64,000 nucleotides of DNA from Sympetrum striolatum. Its lineage: Eukaryota; Arthropoda; Insecta; Odonata; Libellulidae. Below, in pieces: positions 49,301 to 55,779 of this stretch. Numbering within the stretch: the first letter of the stretch is position 1; each line of letters starts with the position of its first letter. A program made the position numbers and the translations under genes. The DNA lies in NCBI GenBank assembly GCA_947579665.1, contig OX388347.1:20576562-20640561 (forward strand), in the 5' to 3' direction. Below the pieces are notes generated by a model. The model did not search any database and was not told where the DNA came from. It worked only from the letters and a program-made list of their open reading frames with translations.

Positions 49301-52300
49301 CCTCGCCTTAGAAGCCAACCACTGATACTATGGCCGCTAAGACCAATTCCATCGTGTTCAGAATGCTTTAATTGTTAAGTGTGAACACATTCCATCGCTA
49401 GATCAGGCGGACAATCCATATTTGCTCAGTCTTAGTGATAGAAGACTTGAATATCGATGGAAGCTTTTTGATAAATTTATCACCACTGATTTCAGGGAGG
49501 AGATAACTGACATTGTTATCCAAGTTATTAACTTACACGATCTTTGGGGGAAAACAAAAAAGTGATACAGGGAAGTAGTTGCCAGGAAAGATTTGGTCGT
49601 TTTTCTAGGGAAGTATTAGAGAAGCTAATAGCTCTTCAGGTTAGTTAGGGATGTCAGTGTTTTACACCCCCTGCCAAGCGCCACTTGCGGATTGCAGGGT
49701 TTAAATGTAAATGTGAACTGCCTATCCATTTTGCAGTGAGACAGACAATGGACAAAAAATCACTTACTATATGCAATTCTTGTTACATGCCGTACAACCA
49801 CAAGAACTGAATGACAGCAATTTCACTTAAGAGGCAAATAAACTAGAAAGCTCAGTAAATTTACGTAAGTTGCAAATAGTTGTAGGATGTTGTCGAAAGT
49901 TCAATGTTGATTTTGAAGGTCTGTGCATAATACGCTTGGAACACAGTTAAAATATTGCATAGATCATATCATCAGGATCAATAGTAAAACTCTCCCAAAC
50001 TTATGAAGACATCAACCATTAATTTGTTAACCTGAACTAGCTGGTTAATTTAATACTGATTAATCGTGTAGCTTATCTTCTTACATTAATCGATGACTTA
50101 ATCGTATGTCTCGCTGTCAATGTTGATACAACTTTAACACCTAAACCGCTCAACACAGTGGTATAGCTATGACATCAATAGATGGCAACGTCAAAATTAA
50201 TAAAGAAGTGGATTGAACATATAACAGTCTTAAAGAATTGTTGATTTTGGATCCCTATCACGTGAACATCTTGGCTGAATGTTATAAATTTGTATATTAG
50301 TTCAATCAATTGATGTATATATTGTTTCCCTATCAAATACTAGACGGAAACAACCAACAGGCGAATTTGAAACCTGGTATTTCAGAAATTAAATTCTGCT
50401 ATGAGTTTCTCACATTAAGACACAAGTTTGTTTTTTCTTTCTACTTGGTTTTCATTTCTTTCTTGATAATAAACTGTTCATTGTCGTTGCCAAAGTCAAG
50501 TTCAGAATCACTGACTTCCTCCTAACCATAACTGTTAAGTACCGATGTTTGAATAGAATTACAAGAAAAAACTCCCTAAGCTTCCAAAATGTGTACATCA
50601 GTCAACTGCACCAAAAGATAAATAATCTTCTCTCATTCTATCTAAAACCTCTTTGACACTCTTACAAATAATAACCGATTTTAGTTCAATTTATATTTAA
50701 AATAACTTTCAGTATTAGAATACAAAATTGAGTAAAAATCATACGGAAAAGTAGAAAATACCTTACAAAATGTGAATTTTCCAAACAGTTGAATTCATAC
50801 ATAAATTATGAGAGCTGATTGAAAAAATCAGTATGCTGCTTGAAAATACTGCAAACAAATATTTAGCTGAAGCACTGAACAAGTAATCTACACACTTTCA
50901 AACACCCTAATATAAGTATTTCGTTAATCTGCACTGCTGCTTTGACACACAATTGTAGAGTAGCTCATCAAAAACTCTTTAACTCATGCAAAAGTAATGT
51001 GAAACTGTGGATTTTTAGGGAAAGCCTAGAAAAATACACTATTCCTTCTACTGAAAAGGATAAGTCATAATCAGCAAATTCAAAAAGGTTATACATTAAA
51101 ATAGATGCTGTTGTGTCCAGAACACCCTGTGCAAGTAATGAAGGGTTTAAATAGTATTGATTCACTGTAGCATAGAGATACTTACTTTTTGAATGCCCCA
51201 AAGACATAAAAATAAAAGTTAGACTGCAAAATTGAATGTATTTGTGGAACTAACATGAGTTTTTTTCTTTGTTCTTAATCAACAAAAAAAACCTAAAAAT
51301 AGTAACAACCAAAAATGAATTGTTAAATTATCATATTCAAGATGATAAGTAAATTCATAGTCATAATTTGGCTTTTTATTTACTTGATGTATTTTCTATG
51401 AATAGCACTGGAATATCGACAATGAATTTATGATAGCTCTTCAAATCAAAAAGAAATGAAATATATATGAGATGTCAATACCTTTTCCACCACGGCATGT
51501 CAGGATAGTGGTAGGTGCAGGCTCTTCATTATTTCCTTCCCCATTTTTTTGATTTCTTAGTTTTTTAGTCATTTCAGCAGCAAATTCTCGGCATGCCTTA
51601 CAGCTCCAAACTCCACGCTTTCCCATCTTAAATACAGAAAACATTAAGTTTCCCAGTGTCACCATTCTAATTACATAAAATTCTCCAGGTAAGATTAAAG
51701 ATCTGTTCAATGAAACAATTTCAAATTGTCACCTTGCGTTTGCTGAAACGTCTCGACATGGCTCCTTTGCAAATGCGACAGTAGACTCTTGAAATCTCAC
51801 TCTCTGGAACACTTTTATCAGGAGAGCCACCTTCTATGGCACTACTTTGTGATGCAGGCTTTGGCAAGTCAGGCACAGATGGCTTACTTTTATCTGTACA
51901 TAAATTAAATATGAATAAATAGATAGATTATGACTACAAGAATAGTGGAGCTGCTAGAGAGCTTAGAACATACATTTTCTTAAATCTAAGATAGAGATAT
52001 TTGAAAAATAATATTTACAACATGAAGTCTTTTTAATTACCAGCTCAGAAGAGCAATGACTCTGTTCTATTACTTCCTTAAGCTGCATAAGAATTTGTCG
52101 AAAGGTTAATCACCAATATAAGTTTCGGTAGGTCCATGTGCATCAAAAATCCCAATTAATCTAACCCTACCATTTTCAGTTCTGTTTTTCCTTGTACTCT
52201 ACCCTCAATTATATGCTTCAGTAGTCCCTTCCCCCTCAGAATTAGACCCTTTCATTTTCTCTGTCAATATGTTAATCATAGGTTAATGATTAATGAGACT

Positions 52301-55300
52301 GAAACAATATGAATAATTTCCATGAACGTTTCTTCTGACAGCTTGTCCTGACTTCTCAATCCCAAGACTAAATAAAATACATTTTACATGACATAATATA
52401 CAAAGAAAAAAGGATTATAAATCTACCCACTCTTTGATCAAACAGTCGATAGACTACATTCTTAAAATGTCTTGCTTTCATTAATTGCAAATAAATTACA
52501 CACATTGTGCTAAATCTGAAGTCTCCCATGAATAGCATGGAAAATTCTTAAGATCTAGGCAACAACTTTTTGGCTCTTCTTATTAAGCTAGTATTCCTTC
52601 CAAATTAATATTAACCATGACCAAAACTGCCCAATTCTTAAAATCCAACAAAAATCAAAAGAAAATAAAACGTGATATATTCTACTCATGATTAATGCCA
52701 ATAAAACACAATAGACTGCTTGAACAGTATTGGAAAATGGAAATATCATCAATTTTTCCTTATCAAAAGGATGGAATGTATACATGTAAATGTCAATGTA
52801 AAATACTAAGTTTTGTATACATGTTATGTTAATCCAGTAGAATATACAAGGAGTGGGAGGGGAATATAGGCATTAGAACATGCCCAGAGCAAAAAGATCT
52901 TTTTCATTATTAAAACTTCTCAAAAACAACATAAAGAGGACTATCAGTAAGGAATGATGCAATGGACTAGTTGATGTGTTCATAAATGAAGACATTTAAA
53001 ACACTTCTGATGACATACTTTCAGTCCTCACTGATAAGTCAATAAAATTAAATATCAGCCTGTAAAATGTTAATCAATATAAATATTTAGGAGTAAAATT
53101 AACCTTATCATTATCTTATGATATATTACAGTTTTTAAGTAAGCTGCAAATGAAGTGTTCATTTTGATATATTTCTATCACTCTTTGACTTTTTACACTT
53201 TTTGAATTAATTAATTCTTGGTGGTTCCCATACATAGCATAAAACGGTGCTGGATGAGGGGACAATTACTTAGCAAGGATTTTGTGATATTGACCTACAC
53301 ACAACATTTGATATATATTTGCTTATCTGAATTTACTTTTATAATTGGTTTAGAAACATAACACACATAACTGATGATTGTTTGGGGTAAGTTTACTAGT
53401 AATTTCAATTAAAAATAATGGAAGAGTAACCAAGAAAAATTCAAGTAAGCACAATTGTATTAGTGCATGCCTCATGGAGTTCTGCACAAGTTAATGTAAA
53501 GAAAATTTACTCTCTATTTTTTTCTCATATAAATGCGACATAAAAGGGATGAAAATTCATTCAGCTCTTACCTAATATAATAAAAAAATCAGTAGTAACA
53601 CTTCATAAGCGATCAACTCCAATAACTGTTTTAATTTACGATTAACTATCTTACTAATTATTGGGGTAATATCTTTTTCTGCTTTGACTTCTGTCAAACA
53701 CCGAATAATAGCCCGTCTGCCTATACACTTCGAATTTCAATACAATTTGTAACAATGCAGCGGAAATACAACTTGGAAACGATAACGCTCATTAAATCAT
53801 CGCATCACATCGCCTTCATCAACATAAATATATTATATATATACGTTTATAAAGAAATAAGATTAGAATAACACCAACCTGTATCGTCCATCATTCTTCT
53901 CACCCATTCTCCATCCTCAGTGCCGGTGGCAGCGGAATCAAGACGCAATCTCGCTTCCCGAAGAATACCACCTCCTGAAGGACGAGCACTAGTGCTCGAT
54001 GGAGTACTCCTGCTTTCCTGTTCTTTCTCTCCGCTGCCTGTCACAAATTTACCACCAAGAGGAGCAGGGGCTTCCACAGCACGACCCATTTGCCTCGCAC
54101 CTAAAGGCCAAGCCTCTCCTCCCAGTCTACGAGATTCCTCCAGTAATGAAGGCCCTTGAAGAACTTTGTACGTGGGTTTCCATCTCCGTTTACCCTCAAC
54201 TATAAGTGGATGCCCAACCCAAGACAACGGACTTTCGACTGATGGCAACAGAGAAACACCTGTAGCAGGAGTGTCAGATTGCTTCTCTTGTGAGACGCTT
54301 GACGCAGGTGTAAATGATGTATCTGGCTTTTCTTGTTTTATTTCTGGAACCACTTCCGCCTCTTCAGAAGTAGTTTGTTTGGGAGTAATTGAAACAGACT
54401 TCCTACCGCCTCCTTTACGCCGCGCTTTCTTCGAAGATGGCACTCCTATTATATCATTATCAAGCTCTTCTTTTTCGTTCTTTGGTCCTTCAATGGTGGG
54501 AGTGATAATCAATGGTATAGGAGTAAAAAGTGGACTGGATGGAGAGGAATGTTTAAAATCCCGTTTATTTGCTTCCTCATACTTTCTTTTAGCGTAACTT
54601 TTGCTTGCTGAAACTTCTCTGGTCGTGAACCCTTTGAAGTCATTATGCCCAGGAAGATGTGGCTGTTGAGGAAAACGATACATTAAAGGAGATTACTGGG
54701 TAATAGCAAATTGTGAACATATCCAAGCTCATAAAAAAGAAAGCTAATCAAATAATTATTAGTTTTACCAAATATATACTTCACGACAACAGTCTGCATG
54801 TTTTCTTTAACAATCTACAAGTTAACACAAATATACCAAACTGGTTGATCAGATTCATCAGTAATCCTCTGGCTTTAAAAATAAACTTTCTAGCATAAAT
54901 TGTCTTTTCAAGAGCTTTCATACTAATTTACTTTTAAAATCTACACCACATTCAAAGTAAAATAAAAATGTCATCATCGAGAACTAAAACAAACATTTAG
55001 GTTCCAGAATCTATCAGCAGTAAATTGTCAAACAAAAACGAAGTAATTTATTTCATAATTCAGCTGGATGGAAACAATTTGTATCATATATAAAACGTAC
55101 GATTGTGTTTATCTTCAAAACGTCAGAAGATATCAAATGAGTTAACATGAAGAAATGCCTAATTAAAACCAAGTGTTCTGCATGTGAAAACAACATCCTA
55201 TAACGTTCATGTACGTTTATACTATTAAAAACATTGTTCTTGCAGGTTGATCATGCTTTTTCGGGTAATAAACGAAAATTGTCAAAAAGAAGTAAAATTT

Positions 55301-55779
55301 ATTTCATGAAATAAATTCCATCTGTTTTCGAAAGCTTCTATCAAAACCTCCACTGCAAATTCAGTGACAAGCATACGAATGTGAATTTTAAGCGACATGA
55401 GGAGAAAAAATATCACAGAATGAATAGAACAATCAAAAAGAAGAAACAAACTTGACAAAACAACTACAAGCGATATCACTGGCCTATTTCGCCATTTTGC
55501 ACAATAACAGGGTCAGTAAATCACAGATTGTAACGCTAAAAGTTTATAAAAGAAGACTAAGATCTATCATGCTTACACCAATGTTAACCTGTAATAGAAT
55601 ATTCAGTTACATACCTCCTCACTCTCAGGAAAGCAATGCTTAAATACACCTAAGCCGAAACATATATTTCCAATAACGTCAAGAGTATCATCGTCGTGGG
55701 GATTTGAGAATGTTGAAATTCGTGTTCTGTTCCGACTAAGTAGTCTATAAGGCTTGCCTGGAAACCTAGGCTTTGCCAT
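16174..55779 (-). CDS. trx: trithorax histone H3K4 methyltransferase, complete gene span (14 coding exons)
   Basis: Trithorax (KMT2A/MLL-type) protein, a nuclear histone H3 lysine-4 methyltransferase that keeps developmental genes active in COMPASS-like complexes with WDR5/RbBP5/Ash2. Joining 55615-55779, 53879-54662, 51733-51893, 51482-51626, 44307-44776, 39580-39909, 36228-36647, 34063-34284, 31173-31285, 23001-28364, 22057-22446, 20018-20180, 19584-19730 and 16174-16347 (minus strand) gives one open frame of 9048 nt, 3015 aa. All introns are GT-AG and all phases match. Domain order: Cys-rich region (about 355-443), PHD1 (675-733), PHD2 (730-831), PHD3 (884-939), bromodomain-like remnant, extended PHD (1418-1523), FYRN (about 1578-1681), Taspase1-like site (1898/1899), FYRC (about 2655-2740), Win motif (2795-2800), SET (about 2875-2998), post-SET (3003-3015). 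The ATG is preceded by an in-frame TGA 12 nt upstream. Somewhat shorter than Drosophila Trx. Family assignment is certain; alternative or untranslated exons cannot be excluded. Confidence 0.95.
16348..19583 (-). other. trx intron 13 (3.2 kb)
   Basis: AT-rich intron inside the SET-coding region. Around 18701-18740 there is a Tigger-end-like stretch (TTGTACCTCAACTTACAAAC then AATTTGTTCCAAG). Otherwise no feature recognised. Confidence 0.55.
19584..19730 (-). CDS. trx: trx coding exon 13 (SET domain catalytic core)
   Basis: 147 nt, 49 codons, phase 0 on both sides, acceptor TTTACAG and donor GTAAGT. It reads [36 protein letters not shown] and [13 protein letters not shown] (N2954-C2957) is the SAM-binding SET motif and C2957 is expected to be a zinc ligand with the post-SET cysteines. 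No catalytic residue appears lost. Confidence 0.96.
20018..20180 (-). CDS. trx: trx coding exon 12 (start of SET domain)
   Basis: 163 nt, residues 2855-2909. Begins [20 protein letters not shown], almost identical to MLL/Trx, then [18 protein letters not shown], where HGRGLF is the SAM-binding GxG motif, and EMVIEYSGE before donor GTAAAT. The split first codon joins exon 11 exactly. Confidence 0.96.
20181..22056 (-). other. trx intron 11 (1.9 kb)
   Basis: Between the Win-motif exon and the first SET exon. Holds the SINE-like piece at 20.3-20.4 kb; the rest is AT-rich with nothing recognised. Confidence 0.55.
20325..20445 (+). repeat. tRNA-derived SINE-like fragment
   Basis: Contains a T-arm/B-box-like segment, CCCAGGTTTGATTCCCGG, and the string ACTTGAAAAACGTCTGAGGG, which recurs as ACTTGAAAAAAGTCTGAGAG near 47150. 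In trx intron 11. Confidence 0.45.
22057..22446 (-). CDS. trx: trx coding exon 11 (end of FYRC, Win motif)
   Basis: 390 nt, residues 2725-2854, acceptor TTTATAG, donor [21 protein letters not shown] finishes the FYRC region. A Pro/Ser linker leads to GCARTE (2795-2800; Arg2798), which fits the WDR5-interaction (Win) motif of MLL-family enzymes. [14 protein letters not shown] then matches the conserved segment just before SET (MLL has a FLASKHR-type sequence). Confidence 0.93.
22447..23000 (-). other. trx intron 10 (554 bp)
   Basis: AT-rich, no recognisable feature. Confidence 0.6.
23001..28364 (-). CDS. trx: trx coding exon 10 (giant exon: bromodomain remnant, ePHD, FYRN, Taspase1-like site, FYRC)
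   Basis: 5364 nt, residues 937-2724, donor GTAAGT. SPC closes PHD3. [16 protein letters not shown] and [16 protein letters not shown] align by eye with the helices of the divergent Trx/MLL bromodomain. The extended PHD runs from [10 protein letters not shown] (C1418) to YCRNH (H1523). FYRN follows ([15 protein letters not shown] to [11 protein letters not shown]). QLDGNAD at 25481/25480 is a Taspase1-like site. A C2HC-like finger (CNECRRTY...ERHLC, 1954-1972), a Gln/Pro-rich stretch and FYRC ([12 protein letters not shown]...) complete the exon. DHNY (1147-1150) fits the HCF-1-binding consensus. It contains no stop codon across 1788 codons. Confidence 0.97.
28365..31172 (-). other. trx intron 9 (2.8 kb)
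   Basis: The first third is the degenerate B-box array; 29.9-31.17 kb is AT-rich with nothing recognised. Confidence 0.55.
28766..29830. repeat. Degenerate tandem array with B-box-like motif (about 155 bp spacing)
   Basis: GGTTC-type motifs recur at 28788 (GGTTTGATGCC), 28920 (GGTTCAACACC), 29078 (GGTTCGATCCC), 29311 (GGTTTACATTC), 29459 (TGTCTGACACC), 29618 (AGTTCAATACC) and 29777 (GGTTCGACACT). Spacing is 132, 158, 233, 148, 159 and 159 bp. Flanks share sequence with the array at 45.8 kb (for example TCCCGATTTTT then AATGCATT). It fills much of trx intron 9 and is far more diverged than the other array. Confidence 0.6.
31173..31285 (-). CDS. trx: trx coding exon 9 (core of PHD3)
   Basis: 113 nt, residues 900-937 (last codon split). 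[18 protein letters not shown] provides ligands 3-6 of PHD3 and the exon ends IEFTC before donor GTGAGT. MMQC is near-invariant in MLL/Trx PHD3, so this small exon, which is too short to be obvious as an ORF, is secure. Confidence 0.93.
31286..34062 (-). other. trx intron 8 (2.8 kb)
   Basis: Contains the LINE fragments; the remainder (32.75-34.06 kb) is A-rich with no recognised element. Confidence 0.55.
31965..32720 (+). repeat. Degenerate non-LTR retrotransposon (LINE) 3'-coding fragments, two partial copies
   Basis: Segments such as ATTTGGGATC, GAAGTAGATTTAATCTCAAA and GAGATGGTCAAATGTAGAAT match by eye the LINE fragment at 48.2 kb. They occur twice in a row (about 32.1-32.3 and 32.4-32.6 kb). 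Reading frames are broken. In trx intron 8. Confidence 0.5.
34063..34284 (-). CDS. trx: trx coding exon 8 (end of PHD2, start of PHD3)
   Basis: 222 nt, residues 826-899. Opens [14 protein letters not shown], finishing PHD2. After a Ser/Glu linker it gives [18 protein letters not shown], where CPLC starts PHD3. It ends DFDAL before a GTACAG donor (non-optimal), joining in phase 0 to MMQC as in the MLL family. PHD3 in MLL reads H3K4me3. Confidence 0.92.
35205..35300 (-). repeat. tRNA-derived SINE copy
   Basis: On the minus strand an A-box-like TGGTAGTTTAGTGGTTAGA (35271-35289) is followed by a B-box-like GGTTTTGAGTTCC (35225-35237), with AGAAAGT and GACCTGG between them as in the copy at 38.5 kb. 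In trx intron 7. Confidence 0.6.
35315..35380 (+). repeat. SINE 3' fragment
   Basis: Plus-strand GATTCGAGTACC followed by GCTATTTTTCACTTCTG, the same post-B-box tail (TATTTTTCACTTCT) as the copies at 38.5 and 39.5 kb. Confidence 0.45.
35391..35939. mobile_element. piggyBac-like MITE flanked by TTAA
   Basis: 549 bp between TTAA at 35387-35390 and 35940-35943. Ends CCCTTAAACTGCGGG and CCCGCATCTTAAGGG form imperfect TIRs beginning CCC. An internal repeat AAACGTTTAAAAACGTTTT lies near the left end. No transposase ORF. In trx intron 7. Confidence 0.75.
36228..36647 (-). CDS. trx: trx coding exon 7 (PHD1 and PHD2)
   Basis: 420 nt, residues 686-825. [15 protein letters not shown] and EWMCRRC complete PHD1. 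CSLCHACG starts PHD2, whose [12 protein letters not shown] half follows about 45 residues later. Between them lies a charged insert (Lys-rich then acidic, [16 protein letters not shown]) with no counterpart in the human MLL PHD2 that I recall. PHD1-2 form the cluster that packs against PHD3 and the bromodomain in MLL. Donor GTATGT after ...TPW; exon 8 supplies VCSTC. Confidence 0.93.
38146..38287. mobile_element. 142 bp MITE with TACCGTA ends
   Basis: Begins TACCGTAGTTTTTC and ends GGCATATACGGTA, so TA duplications may bracket CCGTA-type TIRs. The ATAAGTCAACCCC-type motif appears as GGGGTTGACTTGTACACTGG in inverted form. No coding capacity. In trx intron 6. Confidence 0.55.
38505..38600 (-). 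repeat. tRNA-derived SINE copy
   Basis: Minus strand: GGCAATTTAGATGGTAAGAG (A-box region) then GACCTGGGTTCAAGTCCCAG, with B box GGTTCAAGTCC at 38531-38541, then TATTTTTCACTTCT. Classic tRNA-head architecture; same family as the 35.2 kb copy. Confidence 0.7.
39150..39380 (+). repeat. Probable LINE 3' end with (TTA)n tail
   Basis: GCCCGAATAAAGTCCATTTA followed by (TTA)n at about 39357-39373 looks like the 3' terminus of a non-LTR element with a short tandem tail. Upstream sequence is T-rich without a clear ORF. Confidence 0.4.
39498..39540 (+). repeat. SINE fragment adjacent to trx exon 6
   Basis: GGTTCAAGTCCCAGCCAAG then TATTTTTCACTTCT matches the 38.5 kb SINE in the opposite orientation. 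It lies about 40 bp from the exon 6 donor. Confidence 0.55.
39580..39909 (-). CDS. trx: trx coding exon 6 (linker and start of PHD1)
   Basis: 330 nt, residues 576-685, acceptor TCTCTAG, donor GTAAGT. Basic [15 protein letters not shown] opens the exon. The end, [12 protein letters not shown], carries the first two zinc ligands (C675, C678) of PHD finger 1, completed by exon 7 in phase 0. Confidence 0.93.
40918..40996 (+). repeat. tRNA-like/SINE head inside the Tigger relic
   Basis: A box TAGCCATGTGG (40926-40936) and B box GGTTAGATTCC (40970-40980), with a 5 bp T-stem CCGGG/CCCGG. The acceptor stem does not pair, so this is a tRNA-derived SINE head or pseudo-tRNA and not a working tRNA gene. 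Confidence 0.55.
41513..42795 (+). pseudogene. Tigger/pogo transposase pseudogene
   Basis: The N-terminal open part (from ATG 41510-41512) reads [14 protein letters not shown] and is cut by a stop near 41689. A second frame from 41904 reads [15 protein letters not shown] and RILLFVDIP, where VD is the usual second acidic position. The third frame from 42271 runs to SILDYFACQ at 42795. At least two frameshifts or stops separate the pieces, and no single frame gives a full catalytic domain. Confidence 0.7.
43464..44265. repeat. 802 bp foldback (inverted repeat, arms about 335-345 bp) with G-rich loop
   Basis: Left arm 43464-43797 is the reverse complement of right arm 43920-44265 with scattered differences; for example GAGGTTTTTTAAAGGTCCAT on the left and ATGGACCTTTAAAAAACCTC on the right. 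The roughly 120 bp spacer opens with seven GGG runs spaced by two bases (43798-43830). No ORF. It is probably a foldback or MITE-type element. The right arm ends about 40 bp from the trx exon 5 donor. Confidence 0.85.
44307..44776 (-). CDS. trx: trx coding exon 5 (Cys cluster plus conserved KHVCRSA motif)
   Basis: Acceptor TGATTAG, donor GTAATT; residues 419-575. The start supplies further cysteines (C421, C435, C438, C443; [10 protein letters not shown]). A basic KRGKKRR stretch follows, then the motif [20 protein letters not shown], which resembles a conserved KHVCRxA-type motif of Trx/MLL proteins. The remainder is acidic, Ser/Glu-rich linker. The donor lies about 40 bp from the arm of a large foldback repeat (see findings). 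Confidence 0.92.
45663..45692. repeat. Microsatellite (GATA)n
   Basis: AGATAGATAGATAGATAG within a TATATA context in trx intron 4. Confidence 0.8.
45775..46700. repeat. Tandem array, about 166 bp period, with conserved B-box-like motif
   Basis: GGTTCGATGCC-type motifs occur at 45800, 45976, 46147, 46314, 46480 and 46645, spacing 176, 171, 167, 166 and 165 bp. Alternate units are closest (46147 with 46480; 46314 with 46645), for example GACCGTACTGTTCCTGGGTT against GACCATGCTGTTCCTGGGTT, so the recent unit is a dimer of about 332 bp. Flanking text such as TTGCTTGAAT and GTAGGACGTC is shared. No coding potential. In trx intron 4. Confidence 0.75.
47085..47180 (+). repeat. SINE-like fragment related to 20.3 kb copy
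   Basis: TTTGCACGTAAGGGCGTGCA, ACTTGAAAAAAGTCTGAGAG and GACCGGG parallel the 20325-20445 sequence (TTTGCACATAAGTGCGAGCA, ACTTGAAAAACGTCTGAGGG). The B-box end is missing. Confidence 0.45.
48130..48341 (+). mobile_element. LINE reverse-transcriptase C-terminal fragment, left part
   Basis: Reads [20 protein letters not shown] then [15 protein letters not shown] and ESIGWNSL, the pattern HSRVEYC.AIWDP...QRRAARF seen at the C-terminus of CR1/Jockey-group non-LTR polymerases. The frame is interrupted at 48342 by a DNA transposon and resumes at 49430. Confidence 0.7.
48342..49429 (+). mobile_element. 1.1 kb DNA transposon with long TIRs, unclassified
   Basis: TIRs of about 165 bp on the left (48342-48508) and about 235 bp on the right (49195-49429), the right carrying an internal duplication of roughly 40 bp. 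The ends read (C)ACTGAGCAAATATGGAT. Target duplication TCTTA (48337-48341 and 49430-49434), or CTTA if the end is taken one base in. Inside is the remnant of a transposase (48618-49111). The internal length suggests a deletion derivative. Confidence 0.75.
48618..49111 (+). pseudogene. Truncated transposase with C-terminal Cys/His motif
   Basis: First frame: [20 protein letters not shown], the PxHTT..IQPxD pattern found near the last acidic residue of pogo/Tigger-like DDE transposases. After a frameshift near 48800 the frame gives [15 protein letters not shown] and then C-rich [18 protein letters not shown], ending NKLWR. The N-terminal half is absent. A family cannot be assigned from memory. 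Confidence 0.55.
49430..49565 (+). mobile_element. LINE C-terminal fragment, right part
   Basis: Continues the frame of the 48130-48341 fragment: [20 protein letters not shown] to [10 protein letters not shown] and a TGA stop near 49565. Removing the intervening element and one TCTTA copy joins WNSL to SDRRLEY in frame. Confidence 0.65.
51482..51626 (-). CDS. trx: trx coding exon 4 (second half of Cys-rich region)
   Basis: 145 nt, begins [19 protein letters not shown] (C379, C382) and ends TCRGGK plus one G. Separated from exon 3 by an intron of only 106 bp, the shortest in the gene. The second CxxC pair followed by a basic amphipathic segment fits the nuclear-receptor-like finger of insect Trx. 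Confidence 0.9.
51733..51893 (-). CDS. trx: trx coding exon 3 (first half of Cys-rich region)
   Basis: 161 nt between acceptor TGTACAG and donor GTGACA, residues 317-370. It ends in [17 protein letters not shown], the first CxxC pair (C355, C358) of a Cys-rich module. Insect Trx has been described as carrying a variant nuclear-receptor-type DNA-binding domain here, in place of the vertebrate CXXC domain. Phase 0 at its 3' end. Confidence 0.9.
51894..53878 (-). other. trx intron 2 (2.0 kb)
   Basis: AT-rich, no recognisable repeat or exon. Confidence 0.6.
53879..54662 (-). CDS. trx: trx coding exon 2 (basic, low-complexity linker)
   Basis: Acceptor CAACAG and donor GTTGGT bound a 784 nt open stretch encoding residues 56-316. 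It is rich in Lys/Arg/Ser/Pro with NLS-like clusters ([19 protein letters not shown]) and no globular domain that I recognise. It likely provides nuclear localisation and DNA contacts by charge. It ends with one nucleotide carried into exon 3 (split Asp codon). Confidence 0.9.
54663..55614 (-). other. trx intron 1 (0.95 kb)
   Basis: AT-rich, no recognisable feature. Confidence 0.6.
55615..55779 (-). CDS. trx: trx coding exon 1 (N-terminus, 55 aa)
   Basis: Starts at ATG 55777-55779, reading [15 protein letters not shown], and ends ...PESEE before a GTATGT donor. An in-frame TGA at 55789-55791 with no intervening ATG fixes this as the first possible start in the frame. The length is exactly 165 nt, so the next exon begins in phase 0. 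The basic PGKP start resembles insect Trx N-termini (from memory). The function of this tail is not visible in the sequence. Confidence 0.85.

Larger units (their letters stand above)
44777..51481 (-). other. trx intron 4 (6.7 kb)
   Basis: Largest trx intron. Holds the GATA microsatellite, the 166 bp array, a SINE-like fragment and the LINE/DNA-transposon nest. The stretches 44.8-45.6, 47.2-48.1 and 49.6-51.4 kb are AT-rich with nothing recognised. Confidence 0.6.
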
